Notes: generated by a model from the letters alone, not told the origin. A stretch of DNA of 10,503 bases from Candidatus Daviesbacteria bacterium (GCA_003519445.1 DOWS01000007.1:2587-13089), one strand, 5' to 3'; positions 1 to 6,450 are shown, counted from the stretch's first letter. Translations and numbers: made by a program.

Positions 1-1032
1 ACGGACCAGAGCACCTACTTCACCCGCGTGAACGCGGGCAAGGAGAGCGTCGCCGTCGACATGTCACGTCCCGACGGCCAGGCCATCATCCGCGACCTGG
101 CGCGCGTGGTCGACGTGGTGGTGGAGAACTTCATGCCCGGCGTGGTGGCCAGGCTGGGCTGCGACTACGAGACGCTCCGGGCGGTGAAGCCCGCCATCAT
201 CTACTGCTCCATCTCGGGCTTCGGGCAGACGGGGCCGTGGCGCTCGCGACCCGCGCTCGCCCACATCATCAACGCCATCTCCGGCCTCATGCACCTGGAA
301 CAGGGCGAGGAGCCGGCGCCGCGGGCCTCCAACCTGCAGGCTGCCGACGTCCTGGCCGCCACCCATGCCGCCAGCGCGATTCTGGCGGCGATCATCCGGA
401 GGAGTCGCACCGGCAGGGGCGCACACCTGGATGTCTCCATGCTCGAGGCACTCATCGCCGCCGACAGCGTGACCTATGCCGCCGTGCTCAACGGCGGCGA
501 GGAGCACGGCAACCCGCGCCCCGGCATGATCGTCGCCCCCATCGGCGACGGCTGCGTGGCCCTGCAGTTCGTGGGCGCGCCGCAGCTCTGGCCACGCCTG
601 CTGGCCGTCATGGGGCGGCCCGAGCTGGATCGGGACCCGCGTTTCGACAGCCACGAGAAGCGGCGTGTGAACTGGGGCGACCTGCGGCAGATCGTCGAGT
701 CGTGGCTCGCGACGTTCCGCACGATGGCGGACGCCCTCAAGGCGCTCTCCGATGCGCGCATCCCGTGCGCACCGGTACTCCGCCCGGCCGAGGTGATCGC
801 CGAACCCCACCTGGCCGAGCGGCAGTTCTTCCCGACGGTGCCGCATCCGGCTCGTGGCGCCGTGCGCGTGACCGCCAGCCCCTTCCACCTCGACGGCATG
901 CCGCTGCATCCCCGGGGGCCCGCGGCCTACCGCGTGGGCGAGCACACGCGGGCGGTGCTCGGCGACCTGCTCGGCTACCCGGCGGAGCGCATCGACGAGT
1001 TGCGGCGCTCAGGGGTCATCGACATCCCGTAG
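1..1032 (+). CDS. CoA-transferase family III (CaiB/BaiF type), 5' partial
   Basis: The frame is open from the first base, so the N-terminus lies outside the window; the GTG at 28 is internal. About 343 of the usual roughly 400 residues are present. Family III enzymes move CoA between carboxylic acids in the cytoplasm through an aspartyl-CoA intermediate. Recognisable features are the NAGKESVAVDM strand (28-63), ENFMPGVVARLG followed by DYETL (to about 178), the IYCSISGFGQTGP block (about 199-237), and GRGAHLDVSMLEA (about 415-450), then the C-terminal domain ending at a TAG stop. At the position where formate CoA-transferase has its catalytic Asp (SMQDA type motif) this protein appears to have Glu (codon 445-447); that alignment is from memory. 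Substrate cannot be told. Base composition and codon use (almost all G/C third positions) differ completely from every gene to the right, so it probably belongs to another organism, such as a high-GC proteobacterium or actinobacterium. Confidence 0.85.
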   Translation, partial: TDQSTYFTRVNAGKESVAVDMSRPDGQAIIRDLARVVDVVVENFMPGVVARLGCDYETLRAVKPAIIYCSISGFGQTGPWRSRPALAHIINAISGLMHLEQGEEPAPRASNLQAADVLAATHAASAILAAIIRRSRTGRGAHLDVSMLEALIAADSVTYAAVLNGGEEHGNPRPGMIVAPIGDGCVALQFVGAPQLWPRLLAVMGRPELDRDPRFDSHEKRRVNWGDLRQIVESWLATFRTMADALKALSDARIPCAPVLRPAEVIAEPHLAERQFFPTVPHPARGAVRVTASPFHLDGMPLHPRGPAAYRVGEHTRAVLGDLLGYPAERIDELRRSGVIDIP

Positions 1033-1270
1033 CCGTGCGTCCTTCCAGGACCCGACTCGCAATCCCAGCCCGACCAGCCCCGCCCGGAAGATGGCCGACA
1101 TGCCTAGCAGGCTGCAGAAAAACTCAGCAGGCCGCTGCAGGGTCGCGTCGATCCGTGCCAGCACCGCCGGCTCGTCCCCAGGGATCCGCCGCTGAAGGAG
1201 AACACCTGCGTGGCGCCCGCTCGACGTGGCGCCCGCTCGACCTTGCTCGGAGCCGTGCGTCCGCCACTGG
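1033..1270. other. GC-rich non-coding stretch between the CoA-transferase and tRNA-Leu
   Basis: No convincing gene is visible here; the reading frames that cross it are shadows or run into the tRNA. It carries a 16-base tandem duplication (1209-1240), and the 12-mer AGCCGTGCGTCC occurs at both ends (1031-1042 and 1251-1262). Two PstI-like CTGCAG palindromes lie at 1112-1117 and 1135-1140. Composition matches the CoA-transferase side, so the change to AT-rich DNA occurs at or within the tRNA. Confidence 0.6.
1209..1240. repeat. Tandem direct repeat, 2 x 16 bases
   Basis: The 16-mer CGTGGCGCCCGCTCGA occurs at 1209-1224 and again, identical and directly adjacent, at 1225-1240. It lies just before the compositional junction. 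It may be a genuine duplication or a product of misassembly. Confidence 0.85.
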
Positions 1271-1358
1271 TGGTGCCGGGAGGGGGAATCGAACCCCCAC
1301 GGGCGTTGCCGCCCAAAGGTTTTTGAGACCTTCGCGTCTACCATTCCGCCACCCCGGC
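1271..1358 (-). tRNA. tRNA-Leu, anticodon CAA, with encoded CCA
   Basis: Read on the minus strand from 1358 to 1271, this folds as a complete class II tRNA. The acceptor stem GCCGGGG pairs with TCCCGGC (one G-T pair). The D arm has the stem GCG/CGC. The anticodon stem AAGGT/ACCTT encloses the loop CTCAAAA, giving anticodon CAA, which reads the UUG leucine codon. A long variable arm GGGCG/CGCCC with loop GCAA is typical of tRNA-Leu, and the T arm is GGGGG-TTCGATT-CCCCC. The discriminator is A (1274) and CCA is encoded (1273-1271). The 5' flank is AT-rich and carries an extended -10 element, while the 3' flank is the GC-rich DNA, so the tRNA sits exactly at the composition switch. Confidence 0.96.
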
Positions 1359-1365
1359 TTATTAT

Positions 1366-1394
1366 TAGACATTTTAGCATAAATTGGGTAAACT
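1366..1394 (+). promoter_or_regulatory. Promoter of the M1 aminopeptidase gene (leaderless)
   Basis: TAGACA (1366-1371) matches TTGACA at five of six bases. A 17-base spacer leads to TAAACT (1389-1394), four of six to TATAAT. Seven bases then separate the -10 from the ATG at 1402, which places the expected transcription start at or next to the start codon. It overlaps the tRNA -10 on the other strand. Confidence 0.5.
1371..1379 (-). promoter_or_regulatory. Extended -10 element for tRNA-Leu
   Basis: The minus strand reads TGC-TAAAAT (1379 to 1371), ending 12 bases before the mature tRNA 5' end at 1358. No good -35 lies at 16-18 bases, so the extended TGn motif would have to compensate. Its presence supports the tRNA belonging to the AT-rich genome. 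Confidence 0.45.
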
Positions 1395-1401
1395 CTCTTG
1401 T

Positions 1402-3816
1402 ATGAAACACAGACTTCCTGCTCATGTCAGACCGGAGCGTTATAAAATCATGCTCAAGCCTGATCTGGAACAATTTAGCTTTGAGGGTGAGGAAACAATT
1501 GATCTTTTTTTAGAAAAATCTGTTAAACAAATCTCTTTACACTGTGTTGATTTGGAAATAGAATGTGAAGGGGCAAAAATTGCTTATGATGAAAAGCAAG
1601 AAACTGTCAAATTAACTTTTCCCAAAGAAATTGCCGCAGGTAAACACCAGTTAAAACTTAAATTCAAGGGTACTTTAAATGACAAAATGCGGGGGTTTTA
1701 CAGAAGTAAGTACGGAGATAGGCACTTGGCTGTGACGCAATTTGAATCAACAGATGCCCGCCGCGCTTTTCCCTGTTTTGATGAGCCTTCTCAAAAAGCT
1801 ATTTTTGATGTAACTTTAATAGTCCCCGGACATACTACAGCTATTTCCAATACCATTGAATCTTCTGTCCGTGAACACGAATCAGGTTACAAAGTGGTGG
1901 AATTTGAGCCCACCCCCAAAATGTCTACTTATCTTTTGGCTTTTATTGTGGGGGAGTTTGAATATCTGGAAAAAGGAAGGGTAAGAGTATTCACAACGCC
2001 CGGGAAAAAAGAACAGGCCGGATTTGCCCTTGATGTGGCCGGCAAAGTTTTGGATTTTTATGAAGACTATTTTGGTATAGATTATCCTTTGCCTGTTTTG
2101 GATTTAATTGCCATTCCTGATTTTGCAGCAGGAGCCATGGAAAACTGGGGGGCTGTTACTTATAGAGAATCTACACTTCTAATTGATGAGGAAAAATCAT
2201 CTTCCGCCAATAAACAATGGGTGGCTTTGGTAATTGCCCATGAGCTGGCTCACCAGTGGTTTGGAAACTTGGTGACCATGGAATGGTGGACCCATTTATG
2301 GCTCAACGAGGGTTTTGCCAGCTTTATTGAATATCTGGCCATTGATCATATTTTTCCGGAGTGGGATATCTGGACCCAATTTGTGGCCAATGAAATGGGA
2401 GAAGCGTTTTCTTTAGATAGCTTAAAAAATACTCATCCGATTGAAGTAGAAGTCGGCCATCCGGCAGAGATCTCCGAGATCTTTGATAAAGTGTCTTATT
2501 CTAAAGGAGCCTCCATTTTGCGCATGCTCTGGCAGTATTTGGGGCCGCAAGTTTTCCAAAAAGGCCTGCAGCATTATTTAAAAAAACATTCTTATGCCAA
2601 TGCTAAAACAGAAGATTTATGGAAAGCGCTGGAGGAAATTTCAGGAAAACCTGTTGCATCTGTCATGAAAAACTGGACTGCCAAGCCGGGACACCCGATG
2701 TTAAGGGTACAGGGGACAGGGGACAGGTTACAGTTAACACAGAATAGATTTTTTATCAGTCCGATTTCTAAAAAAGAAACAAAAGATCAAACTATTTGGG
2801 CAATTCCTTTGGATGGAATTTTAATGGATAAAAAAACTTTGCAAATTCCTAATAGAGGAGAGAAACTAAATCTGGGGGAAACAAGTTTTTTAAGAGTTGA
2901 TTACCCCAAAAATTATCTGAATAAACTGACAAATTTATCTGCTCCGGATAGACTGGGACTTTTAAGAGACAGTTTTGATCTGGCGCAGTCAGGAGATTCT
3001 CCCACCACTTTGGCTCTGGATTTTGCTTTAAGCTATGTTGATGAAGAAGATTACACTGTTTGGACCGAGTTGACAGGACATTTAAATAAGCTGGATTCTC
3101 TTTTAGCTTATGAAGATTTTTATGAGGATTTTAGAAAATATGGCAGGAAAATATATGGAAAAATTGCCCAAAAAATGGGATGGGAGAAAAAAACAGGAGA
3201 GAAGCATACAGATTCATTACTTCGTGGCATGGTTTTATATCAATTGGGCTCTTTTGGTAATCAAGAAACTATTCAAAAAGCCAAAAATCTCTTCAGGCAA
3301 AAAATCGATCCTGATCTAAAAAGCGTGGTTTATAACCTAGTGGCTTCAAACGGGGAAGAAAACGAGTTTAATGCTTTGATTAAAATGTATAAGCAAGAAG
3401 AACACCAGCAGGAAAAGGATAGAATAGGACGGTCCCTGGGACTTTTTAAACAGAAAAATTTACTGCAGAAAACTCTGGAATTTGCTATCAGTAAGCATGT
3501 TAGGTTTCAAAATACTTTAGGGATAATATCTTCTGTTTGGGGAAATCCTGTTGGCAGATATTTAGCCTGGGAATTTGTAAAGATTAACTGGCAGCTTTTG
3601 AAAGAAAGATATGCCGGAGGGCATTATTTTACCCGGGTGTTTGAACCGGCAGGGGAGTTTACCAAAATTTCCGATGCCAAAGATATTGAAGCCTTTGTCA
3701 AGAAAAACCCAATCCCGGAAGCTAAACGCACCATTGCTCAAGCCCTGGAGAGAATTTACAGCAATGCCGACTGGCTAAAAAGGGACAAAGCAAAAATCAA
3801 AAAATTTCTTCAATAG
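1402..3816 (+). CDS. M1 family zinc aminopeptidase (PepN/ERAP-like)
   Basis: An 804-residue gluzincin that removes N-terminal amino acids from peptides, probably in the cytoplasm since no signal peptide is visible. The N-terminal beta-saddle domain (about 1-190) includes the STDARRAFPCFDEP block near 115-130. The exopeptidase motif GAMENWG is at 244-250. The zinc site HELAH (280-284) with Glu303 gives HExxH-18-E, and Tyr366 in KVSYSKGAS is the expected transition-state tyrosine. An ERAP1-like helical C-terminal domain follows from about 480 to the end. All catalytic residues are present. I chose ATG 1402 rather than TTG 1384 because 1384 falls inside the promoter spacer, and MKHRLPAHVRPERYKI is a typical family N-terminus. 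A heptanucleotide repeat tract lies inside the gene (residues about 435-446). The 3' end overlaps vapC tail-to-tail by 7 bases. The substrate range cannot be judged. Confidence 0.95.
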   Translation: MKHRLPAHVRPERYKIMLKPDLEQFSFEGEETIDLFLEKSVKQISLHCVDLEIECEGAKIAYDEKQETVKLTFPKEIAAGKHQLKLKFKGTLNDKMRGFYRSKYGDRHLAVTQFESTDARRAFPCFDEPSQKAIFDVTLIVPGHTTAISNTIESSVREHESGYKVVEFEPTPKMSTYLLAFIVGEFEYLEKGRVRVFTTPGKKEQAGFALDVAGKVLDFYEDYFGIDYPLPVLDLIAIPDFAAGAMENWGAVTYRESTLLIDEEKSSSANKQWVALVIAHELAHQWFGNLVTMEWWTHLWLNEGFASFIEYLAIDHIFPEWDIWTQFVANEMGEAFSLDSLKNTHPIEVEVGHPAEISEIFDKVSYSKGASILRMLWQYLGPQVFQKGLQHYLKKHSYANAKTEDLWKALEEISGKPVASVMKNWTAKPGHPMLRVQGTGDRLQLTQNRFFISPISKKETKDQTIWAIPLDGILMDKKTLQIPNRGEKLNLGETSFLRVDYPKNYLNKLTNLSAPDRLGLLRDSFDLAQSGDSPTTLALDFALSYVDEEDYTVWTELTGHLNKLDSLLAYEDFYEDFRKYGRKIYGKIAQKMGWEKKTGEKHTDSLLRGMVLYQLGSFGNQETIQKAKNLFRQKIDPDLKSVVYNLVASNGEENEFNALIKMYKQEEHQQEKDRIGRSLGLFKQKNLLQKTLEFAISKHVRFQNTLGIISSVWGNPVGRYLAWEFVKINWQLLKERYAGGHYFTRVFEPAGEFTKISDAKDIEAFVKKNPIPEAKRTIAQALERIYSNADWLKRDKAKIKKFLQ
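2705..2739 (+). repeat. 7-nt periodic repeat inside the aminopeptidase gene
   Basis: Five consecutive heptamers run from 2705 to 2739. Units two and three are both GGGGACA, and the flanking units are GGGTACA, GGTTACA and GTTAACA, all fitting a GG(G/T)(G/T)ACA-like pattern. Because seven is not a multiple of three, the encoded peptide (residues about 435-446, RVQGTGDRLQLT) is not periodic. It still fits the sequence expected at this place in the family, ahead of QNRFF. Confidence 0.75.
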
Positions 3817-4232
3817 TCTTTTAAGGCTATGATTTTAACTGCGGATGATTTTCCCTGATGTTTGAGGTTATCAGTTATCAGGACGGCATTTTCAAGTTCG
3901 GCCAGAGCCAGAAAAGCCGCATCGTAAAATGTGATCTTGAGGAGTTCAGCAATAGAAAATGTTTTGTTAGATAATTCTTCAGACAGGGGTATAAATGTAA
4001 TAGGTAAGTGAAATAACCAGTAAAGCGGGACATTGGCTTGCGCTGATGTTAATTTTTTACCAAACAAAAGCACATTCCCCACTTCGTATTTGGACAATTC
4101 CGGAGCAATAATTTCTACTTTTCCGTTTCGAGCCTCTTTGAGTATTTTGTCTGCCTGTTCTAAATCTTGCTCATTATCGGTATTTAACCACTTAACAATT
4201 ACTGACGAATCTACAACTGTTTTTTGAGGCAT
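3810..4232 (-). CDS. vapC: PIN-domain ribonuclease toxin, VapC-like
   Basis: A 140-residue PIN domain protein, the usual VapC length. VapC toxins are Mg2+-dependent ribonucleases that cut tRNA or rRNA when not bound by the antitoxin. The acidic set expected of the fold is present: Asp8 in VVDSSVIVKW, Glu50 (or Glu45) in APELSKYEVGNVL, Asp104 in TFYDAAFLALA, and Asp121 in LITDN. It starts 4 bases after the stop of the upstream AbrB-type gene, which marks a co-transcribed toxin-antitoxin pair. No strong Shine-Dalgarno is seen, so translation may be coupled to vapB. Its TGA stop lies inside the last codons of the convergent aminopeptidase (7-base overlap). The RNA target is unknown. PIN domains also occur in non-toxin nucleases, but the neighbour makes VapC the best call. 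Confidence 0.88.
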   Translation of the reverse strand: MPQKTVVDSSVIVKWLNTDNEQDLEQADKILKEARNGKVEIIAPELSKYEVGNVLLFGKKLTSAQANVPLYWLFHLPITFIPLSEELSNKTFSIAELLKITFYDAAFLALAELENAVLITDNLKHQGKSSAVKIIALKDY

Positions 4233-4236
4233 AAAT

Positions 4237-4494
4237 TTAGTGTGACTGACGATCCTGCATAAGAAATTCAGATGCGCTCATTTTTCCCTTGCCGTGTATA
4301 GCTCGTGATTTCTTGATCCCTCTCCAGATTTTATCCCAATCATATTGTCTCTGATGGGGCTTAATTACTATTTCGTCAGGTTCTACAACCGAAATGGAGA
4401 CTGCCGAAGAAGGTACAGCCCAAGGGACAAGATCCCTAATTGAATCGGGGATAGTCAGTTGTCCGCGATCACGAATAATACCAACTGTTTTCAT
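4237..4494 (-). CDS. vapB: AbrB/MazE-type antitoxin of the vapBC pair
   Basis: An 85-residue protein. Its N-terminal half (about 1-46) looks like a SpoVT/AbrB swapped-hairpin DNA-binding domain: RDRGQLTIPDSIRDLVPW, then a short strand pair ending DEIVIKPH. The basic C-terminal half (WDKIWRGIKKSRAIHGKGKMSASEFL) is the likely toxin-neutralising tail. In such pairs the antitoxin blocks the PIN nuclease and, alone or with toxin, represses its own promoter. That fits the inverted repeats at 4498-4519. The gene is the first of the unit, and its ATG lies 6 bases after a TATACT -10, so the message should be leaderless. Assignment rests on the RGQLTIP motif plus adjacency to the PIN gene. Confidence 0.85.
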   Translation of the reverse strand: MKTVGIIRDRGQLTIPDSIRDLVPWAVPSSAVSISVVEPDEIVIKPHQRQYDWDKIWRGIKKSRAIHGKGKMSASEFLMQDRQSH

Positions 4495-4497
4495 ATA

Positions 4498-4519
4498 TTC
4501 AGTATATCTGAAAATCAGA
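4498..4519. promoter_or_regulatory. Overlapping inverted repeats, likely VapB operator
   Basis: TTCAG-TATAT-CTGAA (4498-4512) is a perfect 5-base inverted repeat spanning the vapB -10. It shares its right arm with a second repeat, TCTGA-AAA-TCAGA (4507-4519), in the spacer, so three alternating half-sites occupy about 22 bases. Position over the -10 and spacer suits autorepression by the AbrB-type antitoxin; binding itself is inferred. Confidence 0.6.
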
Positions 4520-4529
4520 AATTTGTCAA
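4501..4529 (-). promoter_or_regulatory. vapBC promoter (leaderless)
   Basis: On the minus strand TTGACA (4529 to 4524) is a perfect -35. After 17 bases comes TATACT (4506 to 4501), five of six to consensus, and the vapB ATG begins 6 bases later at 4494. The -35 overlaps the efp -35 on the opposite strand. This is the best-formed promoter in the window. Confidence 0.8.
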
Positions 4530-4551
4530 TCCCCCAAAAAAGTGTTAGAAT
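4523..4551 (+). promoter_or_regulatory. efp-galU promoter (leaderless)
   Basis: TTGTCA (4523-4528, five of six), a 17-base spacer, and TAGAAT (4546-4551, five of six). The efp ATG follows after 9 bases at 4561, giving an expected leader of only a few bases. No Shine-Dalgarno is present upstream of the ATG. It runs back-to-back with the vapBC promoter. Confidence 0.75.
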
Positions 4552-4560
4552 CTACAGAAT

Positions 4561-5124
4561 ATGGCACATAATGTAACTGAACTTCGGAATGGGGCTTTTT
4601 TTAAAGAAGGAGGCAATATTCTTCAGGTTATAACCTATGAACACAATAAAACCGGCAGGGGTTCAGGGACTATCAGGTTAAAGGTTAAAAATTTAAAAAC
4701 CGGTTCGGTAACTGAAAAATCTTTTATTACAGGAGCCCGGGTGGATGAAGCTAATGTAGAGAAGAAAAAAGCCCAGTATCTTTATAGAGATGGGGATAAT
4801 TTTAATTTTATGGACCCTGTCAGTTTTGAACAATTTTCCCTGTCCGGCAGTGTATTGGGTGATCAGCTTAAATTCATAAAAGAAGGGCTGGAAGTTATTT
4901 TAATAGTGGGTGAAGGGGAAGCACTGGGAATGGAACTTCCCTTGAGTTTAGTTTATGAAATCTCGGAAACTGGGCCGGGGGAAAGAGGTAACACCGTGTC
5001 AAATGTTTACAAAGATGCTACACTGGATAATGGACTTTCTGTAAAAGTCCCAATGTTTATGAAACCAGGAGAAAAGGTTAAAATTGATACAAGAAGCGGA
5101 GAATATGTAGAAAGGGTGAAATGA
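4561..5124 (+). CDS. efp: Translation elongation factor P
   Basis: A 187-residue EF-P, normal full length, with three domains: an N-terminal KOW-like domain (about 1-64), the central OB domain (about 65-128), and the C-terminal OB domain ending in the hallmark VKIDTRSGEYVERVK. EF-P binds ribosomes stalled at proline stretches and helps peptide-bond formation. The loop that reaches the peptidyl-transferase centre reads NKTGRGSGT, so Arg33 occupies the place where E. coli has the beta-lysylated Lys34 (PGKGQ). Arg is the residue rhamnosylated by EarP in some proteobacteria, but no EarP gene is in the window and modification here is unknown. The gene opens a two-gene unit with galU (ATGA overlap) and is transcribed away from vapBC. 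Confidence 0.95.
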   Translation: MAHNVTELRNGAFFKEGGNILQVITYEHNKTGRGSGTIRLKVKNLKTGSVTEKSFITGARVDEANVEKKKAQYLYRDGDNFNFMDPVSFEQFSLSGSVLGDQLKFIKEGLEVILIVGEGEALGMELPLSLVYEISETGPGERGNTVSNVYKDATLDNGLSVKVPMFMKPGEKVKIDTRSGEYVERVK

Positions 5125-6005
5125 AAAAAATAACTAAAGCTTTAATACCTGCTGCAGGATTTGGAACAAGGTTTTTACCCCAAACCAAAGCCATGCCCAA
5201 GGAAATGCTGCCAATTGTGGATAAGCCTGTTATTCAGTATGTGGTGGAAGAGATTGTGGATTCGGGTATAGATAACATTATTATAGTAACAGGGGCCACC
5301 AAGCGGGCTATTGAGGATCATTTTGACGAGCCTTCAGAGGACCTGGTGCAAAATCTGGTGAACGGCAAAAAATCAGAGGCTTTGGCACAAATCAATCGCA
5401 TTTCCGAAATGGCAAATTTTATTTATGTCCGCCAAAAAGGGCCTTATGGCAACGGCACGCCTGTTTTATCCGGTGAACCGGTGATTGAAGATGAGCCGTT
5501 TGCTGTTTTGTGGGGGGATGAGTTTATATTGTCCGAACCGCCCCGCTTAAAGCAAATGATTGAGGTTCATGAAAAATACGGCGGCATGGTAATTTCCGGT
5601 GTAAAAATTGAAAAAAAAGAAGATTTAAGCAGATACGGTATTGCCGATTTGGAGTTGGTGGAAGGTAATGTCTATAAAATTAAAAAGATTGTGGAAAAGC
5701 CAAACCCGGATGAGGCTCCTTCCAACATAGCCACTCACGGGGCATATATTCTGCCCCCGGAAATTTTTGAGGCCTTAAGAAAAGCAGGGGTAGGTAAAGG
5801 AGAAGAGTTATGGCTGGTTGACGGGATTAATTTATTGCAAAAGGAAGGTGTTCCGCTTTATGCCGTGGTAATAGAAAACGGTAAATATTATGATACCGGA
5901 AATAAGCTTGAATATATGAAAACAGCACTGGAATTGGCCCTTGCGCATCCGGAAGTAGGAGAAGAGTTAAAAAAATATCTTAAAGCTTTAATGAACAAAT
6001 CTTAA
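5121..6005 (+). CDS. galU: UTP-glucose-1-phosphate uridylyltransferase (GalU-like)
   Basis: A 294-residue bacterial GalU-type nucleotidyltransferase, expected to make UDP-glucose from UTP and glucose-1-phosphate for surface glycans. The N-terminal nucleotide loop IPAAGFGTRFLPQTKAMPKEML (9-30) is intact, with VDKPVIQYVVEE after it. Other features are WGDE (131-134) where GtaB-type enzymes have LGDD, YGIAD (172-176), VEKP (191-194), a THGAYILPPEIF strand-helix (206-216), and YYDTGNKLEYMKT (256-268). The usual GLGHA segment is replaced by GNGTP (110-114) and GEIQLTD by GEELWLVD, so the exact sugar phosphate or nucleotide is less certain. It starts inside the efp stop codon (ATGA, 4-base overlap) with a modest AAAGGGTGA upstream. 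Its 3' end overlaps the convergent membrane-protein gene by 18 bases. Confidence 0.85.
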   Translation: MKKITKALIPAAGFGTRFLPQTKAMPKEMLPIVDKPVIQYVVEEIVDSGIDNIIIVTGATKRAIEDHFDEPSEDLVQNLVNGKKSEALAQINRISEMANFIYVRQKGPYGNGTPVLSGEPVIEDEPFAVLWGDEFILSEPPRLKQMIEVHEKYGGMVISGVKIEKKEDLSRYGIADLELVEGNVYKIKKIVEKPNPDEAPSNIATHGAYILPPEIFEALRKAGVGKGEELWLVDGINLLQKEGVPLYAVVIENGKYYDTGNKLEYMKTALELALAHPEVGEELKKYLKALMNKS

Positions 6006-6431
6006 AGCAAAAACTACTCCTCCAACAGATACAATTTGAGTTAAGATTCCCCAGGGAAGTTTAGCATTGCTTTGGATCTTATGCTGCCAAAAGTAAGCTG
6101 TGGAAAAAGGCGGAAAATTCCATTTAAAAAGAAGATAAGGCATCATTAAAATATCCCATATTTCGGAGAAAAAGATGCAGGCGAGAAAATAATACGGGTT
6201 AACGCCCGTGCCAAAAATAAAATAGGCAAGTAAAATGCCCACGATTAAATCCAAGGCTGATTCAACAAAAAGTGTTACTTTATTTTTGCCTCTCCATCCT
6301 ATGCCTAAATCCCAGTGGGGAATCATATCTAAAATAGGGTGAGATAGGGCTGCCAGGGGCAAACCTATGGCAGGATTAATAACAGATGCTGCGATTGCTC
6401 CTCCCACCAGTGCATGCGCTGTTGCGGTCAT
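5988..6431 (-). CDS. Small integral membrane protein, YdjM/DUF457-like putative metal-dependent hydrolase
   Basis: A 147-residue hydrophobic protein with about four membrane segments. The N-terminal TATAHALVGGAIAAS (2-16) and LSHPILDMIPHWD (29-41) match the His/Asp pattern (His6, His31, Asp35, His39, Asp41) of the inner-membrane YdjM/YbcI (DUF457) family, which is annotated as putative metal-dependent hydrolase without a proven reaction. I use the inner ATG at 6431 rather than the one at 6467. A TATACT lies 6 bases before it, the family match begins there, and the longer version would run across the lgt promoter. The 3' end overlaps galU by 18 bases. It is transcribed alone and divergently from the Lgt-like gene. 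Family placement is by motif only; substrate is unknown. Confidence 0.65.
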   Translation of the reverse strand: MTATAHALVGGAIAASVINPAIGLPLAALSHPILDMIPHWDLGIGWRGKNKVTLFVESALDLIVGILLAYFIFGTGVNPYYFLACIFFSEIWDILMMPYLLFKWNFPPFSTAYFWQHKIQSNAKLPWGILTQIVSVGGVVFALRFVH

Positions 6432-6437
6432 CCAATA

Positions 6438-6443
6438 AGTATA
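6438..6443 (-). promoter_or_regulatory. -10 element of the DUF457-like gene
   Basis: The minus strand reads TATACT (6443 to 6438) and the ATG starts 6 bases later at 6431, the same geometry as vapB. No good -35 lies 16-18 bases upstream; the TTGACA at 6457-6452 is only 8 bases away. The promoter is therefore less certain than the others. Confidence 0.45.
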
Positions 6444-6450
6444 CCCTACT

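Noticed and set aside
64..945. Long open frame on the minus strand opposite the CoA-transferase
   Set aside because: It is a shadow of a high-GC gene: its sequence is low-complexity His/Arg/Gly-rich with no family features, while the plus-strand frame carries clear motifs.
1107..1140. Possible insertion-sequence end around the two CTGCAG sites
   Set aside because: The repeated AGCAGG/CTGCAG pieces look slightly like an inverted-repeat end, but there is no transposase, no matching second end and no target duplication.
1384..1401. Upstream TTG start for the aminopeptidase
   Set aside because: It lies in the spacer/-10 of the promoter and adds residues unlike the family; ATG 1402 fits better.
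1009..1473. Minus-strand open frame crossing tRNA-Leu
   Set aside because: It reads through a complete tRNA and through the composition junction, so it cannot be a real gene.
2705..2739. CRISPR array or REP element
   Set aside because: The units are contiguous 7-mers without spacers and no cas gene is nearby; the tract is a short tandem repeat.
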